From Bacteroidales bacterium (GTDB lineage: Bacteria > Bacteroidota > Bacteroidia > Bacteroidales > WCHB1-69), in contig JAFRUI010000013.1 of NCBI GenBank assembly GCA_017438945.1, positions 93,611-157,610 of the forward strand: 64,000 nt of DNA, written 5' to 3'. Shown here piece by piece: positions 16,545-25,386 of this stretch; positions within the stretch are counted from its first letter, which is position 1, and every line of letters starts with the position of its first letter. A program made the translations under genes and the position numbers. Under the pieces are notes generated by a model. The model was not told the origin of the DNA. It did not search any database and was given only the letters and a program-made list of their open reading frames with translations.

Positions 16545-17825
16545 ATGAAAAGAGACGAACAAATTTTCAACCTTATCCAACAGGAGCGTGAGCGTCAGAC
16601 CAATGGCATCGAGCTCATTGCTTCCGAGAACTTTGTGAGCGACCAGGTGATGGAAGCCATGGGTTCCGTTATGACCAACAAATATGCAGAAGGCCTTCCT
16701 GGCAAACGTTACTACGGCGGCTGCCAAATCGTTGACCAATCCGAACAATTGGCCATCGACCGCGTGAAACAACTTTTCGGCTGCGAATGGGCCAACGTGC
16801 AACCGCACTCCGGTGCCCAGGCCAACATGGCCGTCCTGATGGCTTGCCTGCAACCGGGCGACACCTTCATGGGCCTCGACCTTAACCACGGCGGTCACCT
16901 GTCACACGGATCCCCCGTGAACTCCTCCGGCATCCTCTATCATCCTGTGGCTTACCAAGTGGACGAAGAGACCGGTTGTATCAACTACGACACGATGGAG
17001 GAAATTGCCCTCCGCGAGAAACCGAAGTTGATCATCGGTGGTGCTTCCGCATACAGCCGCGACTGGGATTGGGCACGCATGCGTCAGATTGCCGACAAGA
17101 TCGGCGCCATCCTGATGGCTGACATCTCCCACCCCGCCGGCCTCATCGCCAAGGGCCTCCTCAACAACGCCGTGGCTCACTGCCACATCGTGACCACCAC
17201 CACCCACAAGACCCTCCGCGGACCTCGCGGCGGTCTCATCATGCTCGGCAAGGACTTCGAGAATCCGTGGGGCAAAACCACCCCGAAAGGCGTCGTGAAG
17301 ATGATGTCCCAGATCCTCGACTCTTCCGTGTTCCCGGGCTGCCAAGGCGGTCCCCTGGAGCATGTCATCGCCGCCAAGGCTGTCGCTTTCGGCGAAGCCC
17401 TCACCGACGATTATGCTCAATACGTGAAACAAGTGAAGCTCAACGCCAACGCCATGGCCAACGCTTTCGTGGAAAGAGGTTACAAGGTGATCTCCAACGG
17501 CACTGACAACCACCTCATGCTCATAGACTTGAGAAAGAAATTCCCCGAAATGACCGGTAAAGTGGCCGAGAACACCCTCGTCAAGGCCGACATCACCATC
17601 AACAAGAACATGGTGCCGTTCGACACCCGTTCCGCTTTCCAGACCTCCGGTATCCGCGTGGGTACGCCCGCCATCACCACCCGCGGCCTGAAAGAGAACG
17701 ACATGCCCGTCATCGTGGAGATGATCGACAAAGTGCTCTGCGACGTGGAGAACGAGGAACTCATCGCCAAGACCCGCAAGACGGTCAACGACATGATGCA
17801 CGACCGTCCGCTCTTCGCTTGGTAA
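16545..17825 (+). CDS. glyA: Serine hydroxymethyltransferase
   Basis: A 426-residue PLP enzyme that interconverts serine and glycine and supplies one-carbon units as methylene-tetrahydrofolate in the cytoplasm. Conserved family blocks are clear: [16 protein letters not shown] near residue 22, [28 protein letters not shown], and the PLP-lysine motif [13 protein letters not shown] with Lys222. Length is standard. It is a single-gene unit followed by a palindrome (17843) and a bidirectional terminator (17878). Strong codon bias toward C-ending codons, compared with its neighbours, fits a highly expressed housekeeping gene. Confidence 0.98.
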   Translation: MKRDEQIFNLIQQERERQTNGIELIASENFVSDQVMEAMGSVMTNKYAEGLPGKRYYGGCQIVDQSEQLAIDRVKQLFGCEWANVQPHSGAQANMAVLMACLQPGDTFMGLDLNHGGHLSHGSPVNSSGILYHPVAYQVDEETGCINYDTMEEIALREKPKLIIGGASAYSRDWDWARMRQIADKIGAILMADISHPAGLIAKGLLNNAVAHCHIVTTTTHKTLRGPRGGLIMLGKDFENPWGKTTPKGVVKMMSQILDSSVFPGCQGGPLEHVIAAKAVAFGEALTDDYAQYVKQVKLNANAMANAFVERGYKVISNGTDNHLMLIDLRKKFPEMTGKVAENTLVKADITINKNMVPFDTRSAFQTSGIRVGTPAITTRGLKENDMPVIVEMIDKVLCDVENEELIAKTRKTVNDMMHDRPLFAW

Positions 17826-17842
17826 ACAACATTTCCCTATCT

Positions 17843-17870
17843 GTGGAGACGCAATGCATTGCGTCTCCAC
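17843..17870. repeat. GTGGAGACGCAATG palindrome (GAGACG repeat family)
   Basis: A perfect 28-base palindrome, GTGGAGACGCAATG and its reverse complement. It is the same type as the element at 36777-36804 and related to those at 23996, 33589, 42472 and 50390. Confidence 0.85.
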
Positions 17871-17877
17871 GAATACC

Positions 17878-17906
17878 AAAAAGCCCCGACAAAATCGGGG
17901 CTTTTT
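17878..17906. terminator. Bidirectional intrinsic terminator
   Basis: AAAAAGCCCCGA, loop CAAAA, TCGGGGCTTTTT. It ends glyA on the plus strand and the CHU_C-domain regulator gene on the minus strand. Confidence 0.9.
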
Positions 17907-17931
17907 CATTAATGTTATTCTCGACAGGAAA

Positions 17932-18741
17932 TTAATTCCTCATAATCCTGACTTTCCCCGTCGCCTGGTTTTCTATGCCGTTGTACAAAAACGTGAACTC
18001 GTAGCTATAAACCCCATCGGGACAAGAGCCTCCGTCCCATGTGTTTTTATACGTATCGTTTTGATATACCACTTTATTGTTTTTGTCCCGTATAACCAGT
18101 CTCGAAGACGAGTAATTCTCAAGTCCTTCAATCACAAAGTAATCATTGACCCCATCGTTATTCGGAGTGAACAAGTTGGGAATGCTGAGATGAACCGGCA
18201 ACGACCAGTCCAAACTTTCGTCTGAGAGGTTCTTCAGCACCGGATCGGCGGCCAACTGTTTGGCTAACGTTGAATTGGGCGGCAACACTATCTGACGGGA
18301 ATTGGTTCGTGTAGCAACCGTTTCCTCCTGTCTTCTGGGCTGTACGTCAGGTTTCTCCAGATCATCCTCTCCAACACTGCGGGTAGGCAATGGTTTGGCA
18401 GGAGTCTCAAGGGCAGGAGTCGCCTCCTGTTCCACAGTTTCCTCCTGATCGGGCGCTTCCACAAAAACATCAACTTCCTGTTTTTCAATCGATTCCGTTG
18501 TATTTTCCACTATAACATCCTGGTTTACACGGTTATGCAAGAAGATTGCGACGGTCAAAGCTCCTCCCAAAAGCAAAACCGACAAGATGGCGGCCGTCCA
18601 TTTCCATGTCTTGGCACGGCGAATCCGGGACATATCCCCCGCTATCGGCATTTCTTTATCCAGCCTGGCATTCAACCGATTCCAAACATCCGAAGAGGGA
18701 GTCTCTTCATATTCGTTCAAAACATCTTTTATATCCTTCAT
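17932..18741 (-). CDS. Membrane-anchored putative anti-sigma factor with T9SS type B-like (CHU_C) domain
   Basis: A 269-residue protein with three parts. Residues 1-47 are cytoplasmic and charged (DVLNEYEETPSSDVWNRLNA), similar in place and size to the N-terminus of Bacteroidetes anti-sigma factors. Residues 48-68 are one membrane helix (WTAAILSVLLLGGALTVAIFL). Residues 70-180 are a Pro/Glu-rich linker, and 185-269 form a type B sorting-like domain (IPNLFTPNNDGVNDYFVIEG, then TWDGGSCPDGVYSYEFTF and TGKVRIMRN). There is no cleavable signal peptide, so the domain should stay in the periplasm attached to the inner membrane. It follows the ECF sigma gene by 37 bases, typical of sigma/anti-sigma pairs. 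Anti-sigma function is inferred. Confidence 0.75.
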   Translation of the reverse strand: MKDIKDVLNEYEETPSSDVWNRLNARLDKEMPIAGDMSRIRRAKTWKWTAAILSVLLLGGALTVAIFLHNRVNQDVIVENTTESIEKQEVDVFVEAPDQEETVEQEATPALETPAKPLPTRSVGEDDLEKPDVQPRRQEETVATRTNSRQIVLPPNSTLAKQLAADPVLKNLSDESLDWSLPVHLSIPNLFTPNNDGVNDYFVIEGLENYSSSRLVIRDKNNKVVYQNDTYKNTWDGGSCPDGVYSYEFTFLYNGIENQATGKVRIMRN

Positions 18742-18778
18742 ATTTTATATTGTATTCAACATTAAACTCATCGTTTCA

Positions 18779-19315
18779 TCACCTCATCGCTTTTTTCAGC
18801 CAATTACGCGCCCGCATATAACAAATCCGCAACGCACCTTCGTTTTTCCCCAGTTGTCGCGATATTTCCGAGAAAGAGTATCCCTCCACCGCCTTCAGGT
18901 TGAATACCATCCGCATGGTCTCCGGCATCTGTTCCAGCAACGTCAGAACCTGCTTCGCTTCCAACTCTGTGGTAATCCTCTCTTCCTCAACGAATTGCAC
19001 ATCCTCTGTCATATCCCCAAGCAGCTCGTTGCGAAATCTCTTCACGGTCCTGAAATGACTGATGGCCGTGTTCACCATCACCGAATGCATCCAGGTTTCA
19101 AACTGGCTCTCTCCGCGAAAACGGTCAAGATTCTTGAAAACCTTCATGAAGCCCTCCATCATCATATCCTCCGCCTCTTCGACTGTGTTGGCGAAACGAC
19201 GACACACCACGAACATCTTCGGCGCGTATCGCTCGTACAACTGTCGCTGGCTCAATCGGTTATTGGACAAACAACCATTGATAATGTCTTGAAGTTCCGA
19301 ATCTTTTACCGTCAC
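18779..19315 (-). CDS. ECF-type RNA polymerase sigma factor
   Basis: A 178-residue sigma-70 family protein of ECF size. Region 2 spans about residues 20-90 with LYERYAPKMFVVCRRFANTV, EEAEDMMMEGFMKVF and FRGESQFETWMHSVMVNTA. Region 4 spans about 125-176 with LEQMPETMRMVFNLKAVEGY and the helix-turn-helix SFSEISRQLGKNEGALRICY. No extra C-terminal domain is present. It precedes a membrane-bound partner by 37 bases, so its activity is probably held back by that protein. A TGTAAC-N17-CGAC element directly upstream (19326-19352) looks like an ECF promoter and suggests autoregulation. The regulon is unknown. Confidence 0.93.
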   Translation of the reverse strand: MTVKDSELQDIINGCLSNNRLSQRQLYERYAPKMFVVCRRFANTVEEAEDMMMEGFMKVFKNLDRFRGESQFETWMHSVMVNTAISHFRTVKRFRNELLGDMTEDVQFVEEERITTELEAKQVLTLLEQMPETMRMVFNLKAVEGYSFSEISRQLGKNEGALRICYMRARNWLKKAMR

Positions 19316-19325
19316 GTTCAGATTT

Positions 19326-19352
19326 GTCGCACGATTAAGCCGAATTGTTACA
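19326..19352 (-). promoter_or_regulatory. Candidate ECF-type promoter of the sigma gene (TGTAAC-N17-CGAC)
   Basis: On the minus strand TGTAAC (19352-19347) is followed after 17 bases by CGAC (19329-19326), 10 bases before the sigma ATG. The layout equals the TGTAAC/CGAC style of some ECF promoters such as B. subtilis SigX. No TAnnTTTG element is present in the gap. Confidence 0.45.
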
Positions 19353-19366
19353 TCAAAAAAATAAAA

Positions 19367-20350
19367 TTATTGTATAGATTTCACAATTGCCTCAACTTCA
19401 CGGAGATAATCTCTTTTATGCTCTTGTGGGGCATAAACAAAACCATCTATTGTGAGGCAAGAAGTGCTGTCAGGGGAAACCTGCGTGAAACTATAGAACG
19501 GTCCACCCATTTTGTCGCGAACAGACGCCCACAAACCTCTCAGTTCCAATCCATTATGATATCGAATTGCCATCTCTTTGGCGACGGGATACCCTTCTAC
19601 ATCCGCAACAACTGGATATGCACCGGCCACTGCTCCTTGAATGTAGGCTTTTGTGATTCGATTTCGCTCCGCCACAATGTTTTCCGTCGACAATGCATAA
19701 CGGGGAGACTTGTATATCATGACGAACCGATCATTTTTCGGAGTCCGGAAAAGCAGCCACAGGAAATCCTCTTCCTCACGACCCACGAAATAGCCCTCAG
19801 GGATTGTCATGGAAATCCCGAACTTTTCCTTGATCTTCTTCTCAATCACAGGATTGTTCAATTTCCGGTGGGCGTTCTGCAACCGTGCAATGTCATTGTC
19901 ATACATCGCCTTGACAATCTCCTCCTGATGGGCGAGGAACAGTTTCAGGCAAGAATCCTGACTGTTTCCTTTGATTTTCACCAGAATTTGCGGGTTTGTG
20001 ATGGGATTTTTGTCGATTTCAAAGCTGTTTCCTGAATAATCTGGATTAAAATCGAACTGCACGATGTTGCGGTGACGCATGAACGACGCCTTGTAGTCGG
20101 CGTTGGAGCACTGGATCACATCAAACATCGGTTCAATCTGGTTTATGGCCGGTTGCGGCTGATGCAGCACATCGTAGATGGCGGTCATGGCCTTCTTCGA
20201 CCAATAGTTGGAATCGATGGCCAAGATCATCTCTCCGGCCTTGCCAGTGGAAAAGTTCTCCACCTTTATGCCCGATCCGCCTGACTTTGTGTGACAGGAG
20301 ACCATGGCCAAAAACACTATCGCCAATGCGAAACAACTGATTTTCTTCAT
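19367..20350 (-). CDS. DUF4837 family lipoprotein
   Basis: A 327-residue lipoprotein with lipobox MVSC (Cys19). It matches the DUF4837 family of Bacteroidetes in length and layout: an early segment GEMILAIDSNYWSKKAMTAI, a central part AHQEEIVKAMYDNDIARLQ, then YGISMTIPEGYFVGREEEDF-like text (here FGISMTIPEGYFVGREEED) and a C-terminal SPDSTSCLTIDGFVYAPQEHKRDYLREVEAI. The family's role is unknown; it is typically a periplasmic or outer-membrane lipoprotein. It sits upstream of the ECF sigma gene on the same strand with a 51-base gap. The two are probably separate units, because the sigma gene has its own candidate promoter. Confidence 0.88.
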   Translation of the reverse strand: MKKISCFALAIVFLAMVSCHTKSGGSGIKVENFSTGKAGEMILAIDSNYWSKKAMTAIYDVLHQPQPAINQIEPMFDVIQCSNADYKASFMRHRNIVQFDFNPDYSGNSFEIDKNPITNPQILVKIKGNSQDSCLKLFLAHQEEIVKAMYDNDIARLQNAHRKLNNPVIEKKIKEKFGISMTIPEGYFVGREEEDFLWLLFRTPKNDRFVMIYKSPRYALSTENIVAERNRITKAYIQGAVAGAYPVVADVEGYPVAKEMAIRYHNGLELRGLWASVRDKMGGPFYSFTQVSPDSTSCLTIDGFVYAPQEHKRDYLREVEAIVKSIQ

Positions 20351-20395
20351 ATTAATAAAATTATTTTTTCTATTAGTTTTATTTTAATTAATTAT

Positions 20396-20403
20396 TATCT
20401 TTG
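20396..20403 (+). promoter_or_regulatory. -7 promoter element (TATCTTTG) for dprA
   Basis: TATCTTTG, 55 bases before the dprA ATG. Confidence 0.65.
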
Positions 20404-20458
20404 CAGTTCCAAAATAAAATGCAAAACTATAAAAATAAATTAAGCGAGAACAAAAAAA

Positions 20459-21559
20459 ATGCCTACAGAAATTTTTTACCGAATCGCATTAAGCAAAACC
20501 GAAGGGTTGGGCAAGTACACCCTCAAACAAATCCTGACTGCGGCGGGATCCGCAAAAAACGTTTATGAATCACCTGAGACGTGGCAACGAAGATTACAAC
20601 ATCGGAAACGTCGTCAGATCAGCATATCGCTCAACGACAAATTGAGGGCGTTAGTTGACCGGGAGCTGAACCTGATGGAAAAACATAACGTCAGAATGTG
20701 CCATTATCTGGATTCCAGCTACCCCAACCGATTAAAACGATGCCCAGACGCACCGGTGTCGTTTTATTTTCGTGGCGCCGAGGATTTCAACCGTTCCCGA
20801 ATGCTAGCGGTGGTAGGCACGCGCAACGCGACATCATACGGTATAAAAAGTCTTACGAAAATCCTCAACGAGCTCAAAGACAGCGACATCACAACTGTCA
20901 GCGGACTGGCCTACGGCATCGACACGGTGGCACACGAGGAGTCGCTGAACTTGGGGATGCGCACCATCTCCGTGTTGGGAAACGGGCTGCACACCATCTA
21001 CCCGTCCACAAACCGGAACTTGTCGGAGAGAATAACGGCTGCCGGGGGGACGCTCATCAGTGAGTTCGACTTCAGCACGGGTCCCGACCGGATGAACTTT
21101 CCGGCGCGCAACCGCATCATCGCAGGCATGGCAGACGCCGTTTTGGTGGCGGAAAGCGGCATTAAAGGCGGGAGCATCATCACCGCTCACATCGCAAACT
21201 CCTACAACAGAGATATATTTGCTATTCCGGGCTCTGTTTTCGACGATATGCACGCCGGATGTCATGAGCTTATACGGAAAAACATCGCCGCCATCGTCAC
21301 CTCCGGAAAAGAACTGTTAGAGATGATGAATTGGGACACTGTCACGCAGCCCGTTCAAACGCAGCTTTTCCCAGAAATATCTGAAGACGAGGCATTTGTC
21401 TTTCGCTTTATAGAAACAGGCAAGAAGAACATCGATGAAATCGCCGAGCATTGCGCCGAGTTTTCACCTTCGAAGCTTGCCGGAATCCTACTTTCGTTGG
21501 AACTCAAAGGGATGCTGTTTGCCCTGCCGGGGAAAAGCTACAGCACCGAAATGCAGTAG
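20459..21559 (+). CDS. dprA: DNA-processing protein DprA
   Basis: A 366-residue DprA/Smf protein. It protects incoming single-stranded DNA and loads RecA during natural transformation, in the cytoplasm. The N-terminal helical region is followed by the Rossmann-like core with AVVGTRNATSYG, VSGLAYGIDTVAHEESL, GNGLHTIYPSTNRNL, FPARNRIIAGMADAVLVAE and KGGSIITAHIANSYNRDIFAIPG. The C-terminal 60 residues (DEAFVFRFIETGKKNIDEIA) form the winged-helix domain often present. It has its own promoter and is followed within 68 bases by the PBP gene, which also has its own promoter. Confidence 0.96.
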   Translation: MPTEIFYRIALSKTEGLGKYTLKQILTAAGSAKNVYESPETWQRRLQHRKRRQISISLNDKLRALVDRELNLMEKHNVRMCHYLDSSYPNRLKRCPDAPVSFYFRGAEDFNRSRMLAVVGTRNATSYGIKSLTKILNELKDSDITTVSGLAYGIDTVAHEESLNLGMRTISVLGNGLHTIYPSTNRNLSERITAAGGTLISEFDFSTGPDRMNFPARNRIIAGMADAVLVAESGIKGGSIITAHIANSYNRDIFAIPGSVFDDMHAGCHELIRKNIAAIVTSGKELLEMMNWDTVTQPVQTQLFPEISEDEAFVFRFIETGKKNIDEIAEHCAEFSPSKLAGILLSLELKGMLFALPGKSYSTEMQ

Positions 21560-21597
21560 CGTCAATTTCAATTGCCTGTGTGTATTCGAAATTTATG

Positions 21598-21605
21598 TAC
21601 CTTTG
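21598..21605 (+). promoter_or_regulatory. -7 promoter element (TACCTTTG) for the PBP gene
   Basis: TACCTTTG, 22 bases before the ATG at 21628. Confidence 0.65.
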
Positions 21606-21627
21606 CAGCCTCAAATAAATTGCGAAA

Positions 21628-23937
21628 ATGTACACTGTAAAATCCGGAGCGTCGCAAGACGACAAAAGACAGAAACAGCCAAGAACCTCCTTCCCGAAAT
21701 GGGCAAAAACCTTCTGGAAGGTCTATTTCATTTTGTTCGGTTTGGTATGTCTGATGTTCCTGCTCATCTCGCTGGGATGGATGGGATACATGCCGTCGTT
21801 CGCGGAGCTTGAAAACCCGGACTCCAACCTTGCCACGGAGGTCATCTCCTCCGACGGTGTGCTTTTGGGCACCTACTACCGCGAAAACCGTTCCAACTGC
21901 AAATACGCCGACCTCTCCGACGAGCTCAAACACGCGCTCATCGCCACCGAAGACTCCCGATTCTACAAACACTCCGGCGTCGACGTGAAAGCTCTGTTCC
22001 GTGTGGCTTTGGGTGTGGCCACCCGCCATCACAAGGGAGGAGGCAGCACCATCACCCAACAGTTGGCCAAGAACCTTTTCCCGCGCGACCCGAACGCCGG
22101 GAAAATCAAAATCGTGTTCACCAAGTTCAAGGAATGGGTGGTCGCCACCAAATTGGAACGTTCCTACTCGAAAGACGAGATTCTGGCCATGTACTTCAAC
22201 ACCGTGGATTTCGGCAACAACGCCGTGGGCATCAAGTCTGCCGCCCGCACCTATTTCGACAAAGAGCCCTCGCAAATCAACACCGAGGAAGCCGCCTTGC
22301 TGGTGGGAATGCTGAAAGCCCCCTCCAAGTACAGTCCACGCCGCCATCCGCAAGCCTCCCTCGACCGCCGCAACACGGTGCTGGGACAGATGAAAAAATA
22401 CAACTACCTCACGGAAGCACAATTCGACTCCATCAAGGCGATTCCGATTGACATGAGCAACTTCAAGTCGCAGGCCCACACCGCCGGCATCGCCACCTAC
22501 TTCCGCGAATACCTCCGACTGGTACTCAAAGACTGGTGCAGCAAAAACCCCAAAAACGACGGCACCTGCTATGACCTCTATTGCGACGGACTCAAGATTT
22601 ACACCACCATCGATTCACGAATGCAACAACATGCGGAAGCCGCTGTGAAAGAGCATGTTTGTGATTACCTCCAGCCTCTGTTCTTCAACCACATCAAAGG
22701 TGCCAAAAACGCACCCTTCGTCAACATCAGCGAAGAACAGACCCACAACATCCTCTGGAGAGCCGTGAAACAAAGCGAACGCTACGAACAGCTGAAAGAC
22801 GCCGGCAAGTCGGATTCCGAAATCGAGGCGATCTTCAACAAGAAGGTCAACATGACGGTTTACAGCTACAAAGGGATGATAGACACGGTGATGACCCCGA
22901 TGGACTCCATCCGCTACTACAAGTCGTTCCTGCAGTGCGGACTGATGTGCGTGGAGGCGGCCACCGGACACGTGAAAGCCTACGTGGGCGGAACCAACTA
23001 CGAGTATTTCCAGTTCGACCACGTGAAACTCTCCAAACGGCAGGTCGGATCCACCTTCAAACCCTATGTCTACACCGTGGCCATGCAAAGCGGCGACTTC
23101 GACCCGTGCACCATGGTTCCCAACGTGCCGGTCACCATCGAGACGCCCGGCGGTTCCTGGACCCCGCACAACTCGGGTGGTTACAAGGAAGGACAGATGC
23201 TGCCGTTGCGCGAGGCTCTGGCCCATTCCCTCAACCAAGTGTCCGCCTACCTCATGAAACGTTACGGCCCCAACGCCGTCATCGACCTCGTGCGCAACAT
23301 GGGCATGACCTCTGAGATTCCCGCAGTGCCCTCCATCTGCCTGGGAGCCTGCGAGTTGACACTATACGAGCAAGTCGGTGCCATCAACTGCTTCCCCAAC
23401 CAAGGCGTCTATGTGGAACCCATCTTCATCACGCACATCTGCGACAAGGAGGGCAATGTCATCTATACAAAAGTGCCGAAGACCAATGAAGCTATGGATC
23501 AGATCACCGCATTCAAGACGGTGCGTCTGATGCAGGGGGTCGTCGACTACGGTACTGGCGGCCGACTGCGCAGCCAATACGGCATCTCCTTCCCGTTGGC
23601 AGGCAAAACCGGCACCACCGACAACCAGTCCGACGGCTGGTTTGTGGGCTACACCCCGTTGCTGACCTGCGGCGTGTGGGTGGGCTGCGAAGACCGCGCC
23701 GCACACTTCCGCAGCACCGCGCTTGGACAGGGTGCAAGAACCGCCATGCCTGTTTTCGGACTCTTCATGAGCAAGGTCTATGCCGACCCGAAACTGCCTT
23801 ATCTGGCGGTCGTTTCTGGCGAGAACAGAGGCTCGAAGTCGGGCTACAGCTTCATCATTCCAAGCGCCTATATCGGTGACCCGTCGGGTTGCAACGAAAC
23901 CAAGCGCGACTCCATCATGGACCTTAATTTCGATTAA
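21628..23937 (+). CDS. Class A penicillin-binding protein (PBP1A-like)
   Basis: A 769-residue bifunctional cell-wall enzyme anchored in the inner membrane by one helix at about 37-58 (FWKVYFILFGLVCLMFLLIS). The GT51 glycosyltransferase domain shows ALIATEDSRFYKHSGVD, with catalytic Glu in TEDSRF, and GGGSTITQQLAKNLF. The transpeptidase domain has the SxxK motif STFK at Ser475, SLNQ as the SxN motif and KTGTTDN at Lys660. All catalytic motifs are intact and the length is normal for Bacteroidetes. It polymerises lipid II and crosslinks peptidoglycan. Confidence 0.95.
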   Translation: MYTVKSGASQDDKRQKQPRTSFPKWAKTFWKVYFILFGLVCLMFLLISLGWMGYMPSFAELENPDSNLATEVISSDGVLLGTYYRENRSNCKYADLSDELKHALIATEDSRFYKHSGVDVKALFRVALGVATRHHKGGGSTITQQLAKNLFPRDPNAGKIKIVFTKFKEWVVATKLERSYSKDEILAMYFNTVDFGNNAVGIKSAARTYFDKEPSQINTEEAALLVGMLKAPSKYSPRRHPQASLDRRNTVLGQMKKYNYLTEAQFDSIKAIPIDMSNFKSQAHTAGIATYFREYLRLVLKDWCSKNPKNDGTCYDLYCDGLKIYTTIDSRMQQHAEAAVKEHVCDYLQPLFFNHIKGAKNAPFVNISEEQTHNILWRAVKQSERYEQLKDAGKSDSEIEAIFNKKVNMTVYSYKGMIDTVMTPMDSIRYYKSFLQCGLMCVEAATGHVKAYVGGTNYEYFQFDHVKLSKRQVGSTFKPYVYTVAMQSGDFDPCTMVPNVPVTIETPGGSWTPHNSGGYKEGQMLPLREALAHSLNQVSAYLMKRYGPNAVIDLVRNMGMTSEIPAVPSICLGACELTLYEQVGAINCFPNQGVYVEPIFITHICDKEGNVIYTKVPKTNEAMDQITAFKTVRLMQGVVDYGTGGRLRSQYGISFPLAGKTGTTDNQSDGWFVGYTPLLTCGVWVGCEDRAAHFRSTALGQGARTAMPVFGLFMSKVYADPKLPYLAVVSGENRGSKSGYSFIIPSAYIGDPSGCNETKRDSIMDLNFD

Positions 23938-23995
23938 CAAAACCACTCATCGCAGAGGCCTTCCTTGACGCCTGTAAAGACGTTTCAGAACCCTT

Positions 23996-24025
23996 TGTAG
24001 AGACATTTCCTGAAACGTCTCTGCA
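23996..24025. repeat. TGTAGAGACATTTC palindrome (GAGACG repeat family)
   Basis: TGTAGAGACATTTC, CT, GAAACGTCTCTGCA: a 14-base stem with two mismatched pairs. It is nearly identical to the perfect copy inside the M14 peptidase gene at 42472. A partial copy, TGTAAAGACGTTTC, lies about 20 bases upstream. Confidence 0.8.
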
Positions 24026-24074
24026 AGAGGACAATAACGTCGAAAATATCCCTCCCAGCGTACCAAAAAAATAC

Positions 24075-24082
24075 TATATTTG
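24075..24082 (+). promoter_or_regulatory. -7 promoter element (TATATTTG) for the bamD operon
   Basis: TATATTTG, 23 bases before the ATG at 24098. It excludes the longer frame starting at TTG 24080, which lies inside the element. Confidence 0.7.
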
Positions 24083-24097
24083 CACGGTTTTTTTACT

Positions 24098-25042
24098 ATG
24101 GCAAAGAAGACTTGTAATATATTGTTAATCATATTGTTAGCCTTCGCGGTTGATGTGTGCGCAGCGGACTTTTGTAGCGCTGTTGACACTGTTGTGCCGA
24201 ACACGCAAGCTCAGACAGACACGGTCAAACCCATGACGCAAACGCAGAAAGGCAGTTCCAAACCGGCCAAACAGAAGACGGTCAGCCGCGTGAGCAACAA
24301 GCGGGTCACATTCGAATCGTTCGACATGCACTACGCCCGCGCCATGAAATACTACAACAATCGCCAATGGCTCTCCGCAGCAGGCCTGTTCGAGGAACTT
24401 TACCCGCTCTCTCTGGGCACTCCCCGCGCCGACACCATCCTCTTCCTCTTTGCCCACTCGTATTTCCAAAACGGGGACTTCAACATGGCCGCCTTCCACT
24501 TCCGCGACTACGTGCGCCGCTACCCGAACTCCGACCGTGCCGAAGACGCCTTCTACTACTGTATCTCCGCCATCTACAAAACCTGCCCCGACTACTACCT
24601 CGACCAAACCAACACACATTACGCCATCGAACAAATCAACGCTTACCTCCAAGCCTATCCGGAAAACAAACACATGGAAGAATGTAACGAGATGCTGGAC
24701 GACTTGCGGCTGAAACTGGCACGGAAGGATCTTGAAATACTGAAACTTTACTACAACACCGACCACTACGAGGCCTGCCGCATTGCCGCCAAAAACTTCT
24801 TCAACAAATACTCCTACTCTCCCCTGATGCCGGAAGCGGTATATTATCTGGTCCTGAACAACTACGAATACGCCAAGCGAAGCACCGAACGGAAAAAACC
24901 GGAACGCCTTAAGACTTGTCTTGAGGCTTGCGAGAAGATGAGCATCAATTTCCCGGATTCGAAATACATCAAAGAGACGGAGAAAATCGCTCAGGACGTA
25001 ACCAAACAACTGGAAAAATACGCAAAAAAATCAACAAATTAG
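24098..25042 (+). CDS. bamD: Outer membrane assembly factor BamD-like TPR protein
   Basis: A 314-residue exported TPR protein. It matches Bacteroidetes BamD in its repeats: HYARAMKYYNNRQWLSAAGL, FLFAHSYFQNGDFNMAAFHF and YRRYPNSDRAEDAFYY-like text (here VRRYPNSDRAEDAFYY), ending with CLEACEKMSINFPDSKYIKE. BamD works with BamA to insert beta-barrels into the outer membrane. Placement before rpoZ, coaBC, DUF4835 and recN is the usual Bacteroidetes order and supports the call. The signal region (LLIILLAFAVDVCAADFC) has two cysteines, but neither has Gly/Ala/Ser at -1, so a normal lipobox is missing. A Ser/Thr/Gln-rich stretch precedes the first TPR. Confidence 0.88.
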   Translation: MAKKTCNILLIILLAFAVDVCAADFCSAVDTVVPNTQAQTDTVKPMTQTQKGSSKPAKQKTVSRVSNKRVTFESFDMHYARAMKYYNNRQWLSAAGLFEELYPLSLGTPRADTILFLFAHSYFQNGDFNMAAFHFRDYVRRYPNSDRAEDAFYYCISAIYKTCPDYYLDQTNTHYAIEQINAYLQAYPENKHMEECNEMLDDLRLKLARKDLEILKLYYNTDHYEACRIAAKNFFNKYSYSPLMPEAVYYLVLNNYEYAKRSTERKKPERLKTCLEACEKMSINFPDSKYIKETEKIAQDVTKQLEKYAKKSTN

Positions 25043-25050
25043 TTATAATA

Positions 25051-25380
25051 ATGAAAGCTTTAGAGTACAAAAAATTAAAAATCGACCTTTTTGCCAAAAC
25101 AAAGGATATCCGTCAATACGACAAGCAGACGGGCAACTTCTACAAGAGCATCGTGATTATGTCGAAGCGCGCCGATCAGATTGCTGCGGAATTGAAGCAG
25201 GAGTTCCAGGAGAATTCGCATCTCTCCGCCCCGCAGGACCGCACCAGCGAGGAAGTGTATGAAAACCGCGAGCAAATCGAACTCTCCAAACTCTACGAAC
25301 AGCTTCCCAAGCCCACCCAGCTGGCGCTTTACGAATTTGAAAACGACCAGATCTATTTCAAGGATTCCGACGATCAATAA
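25051..25380 (+). CDS. rpoZ: DNA-directed RNA polymerase subunit omega
   Basis: A 109-residue omega subunit of the Bacteroidetes type. The conserved core YKSIVIMSKRADQIAAELKQ corresponds to the omega/Rpb6 motif, and the tail ends in an acidic KDSDDQ. It stabilises core RNA polymerase. The start at 25051 (MKALEYKKLK) is right; the longer frame from 24928 would run inside bamD. It begins 8 bases after the bamD stop codon and ends 6 bases before coaBC, in a tightly packed operon. Confidence 0.92.
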   Translation: MKALEYKKLKIDLFAKTKDIRQYDKQTGNFYKSIVIMSKRADQIAAELKQEFQENSHLSAPQDRTSEEVYENREQIELSKLYEQLPKPTQLALYEFENDQIYFKDSDDQ

Positions 25381-25386
25381 CCGATT

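Noticed and set aside
16902..17909. 335-codon open frame opposite glyA
   Set aside because: Antisense shadow created by strong codon bias in glyA; rich in His and Gly, no domain.
18587..20035. Long open frame of 482 codons on the plus strand
   Set aside because: It runs antisense to the sigma, regulator and DUF4837 genes, which have clear family motifs; the translated text is low-quality and matches no domain.
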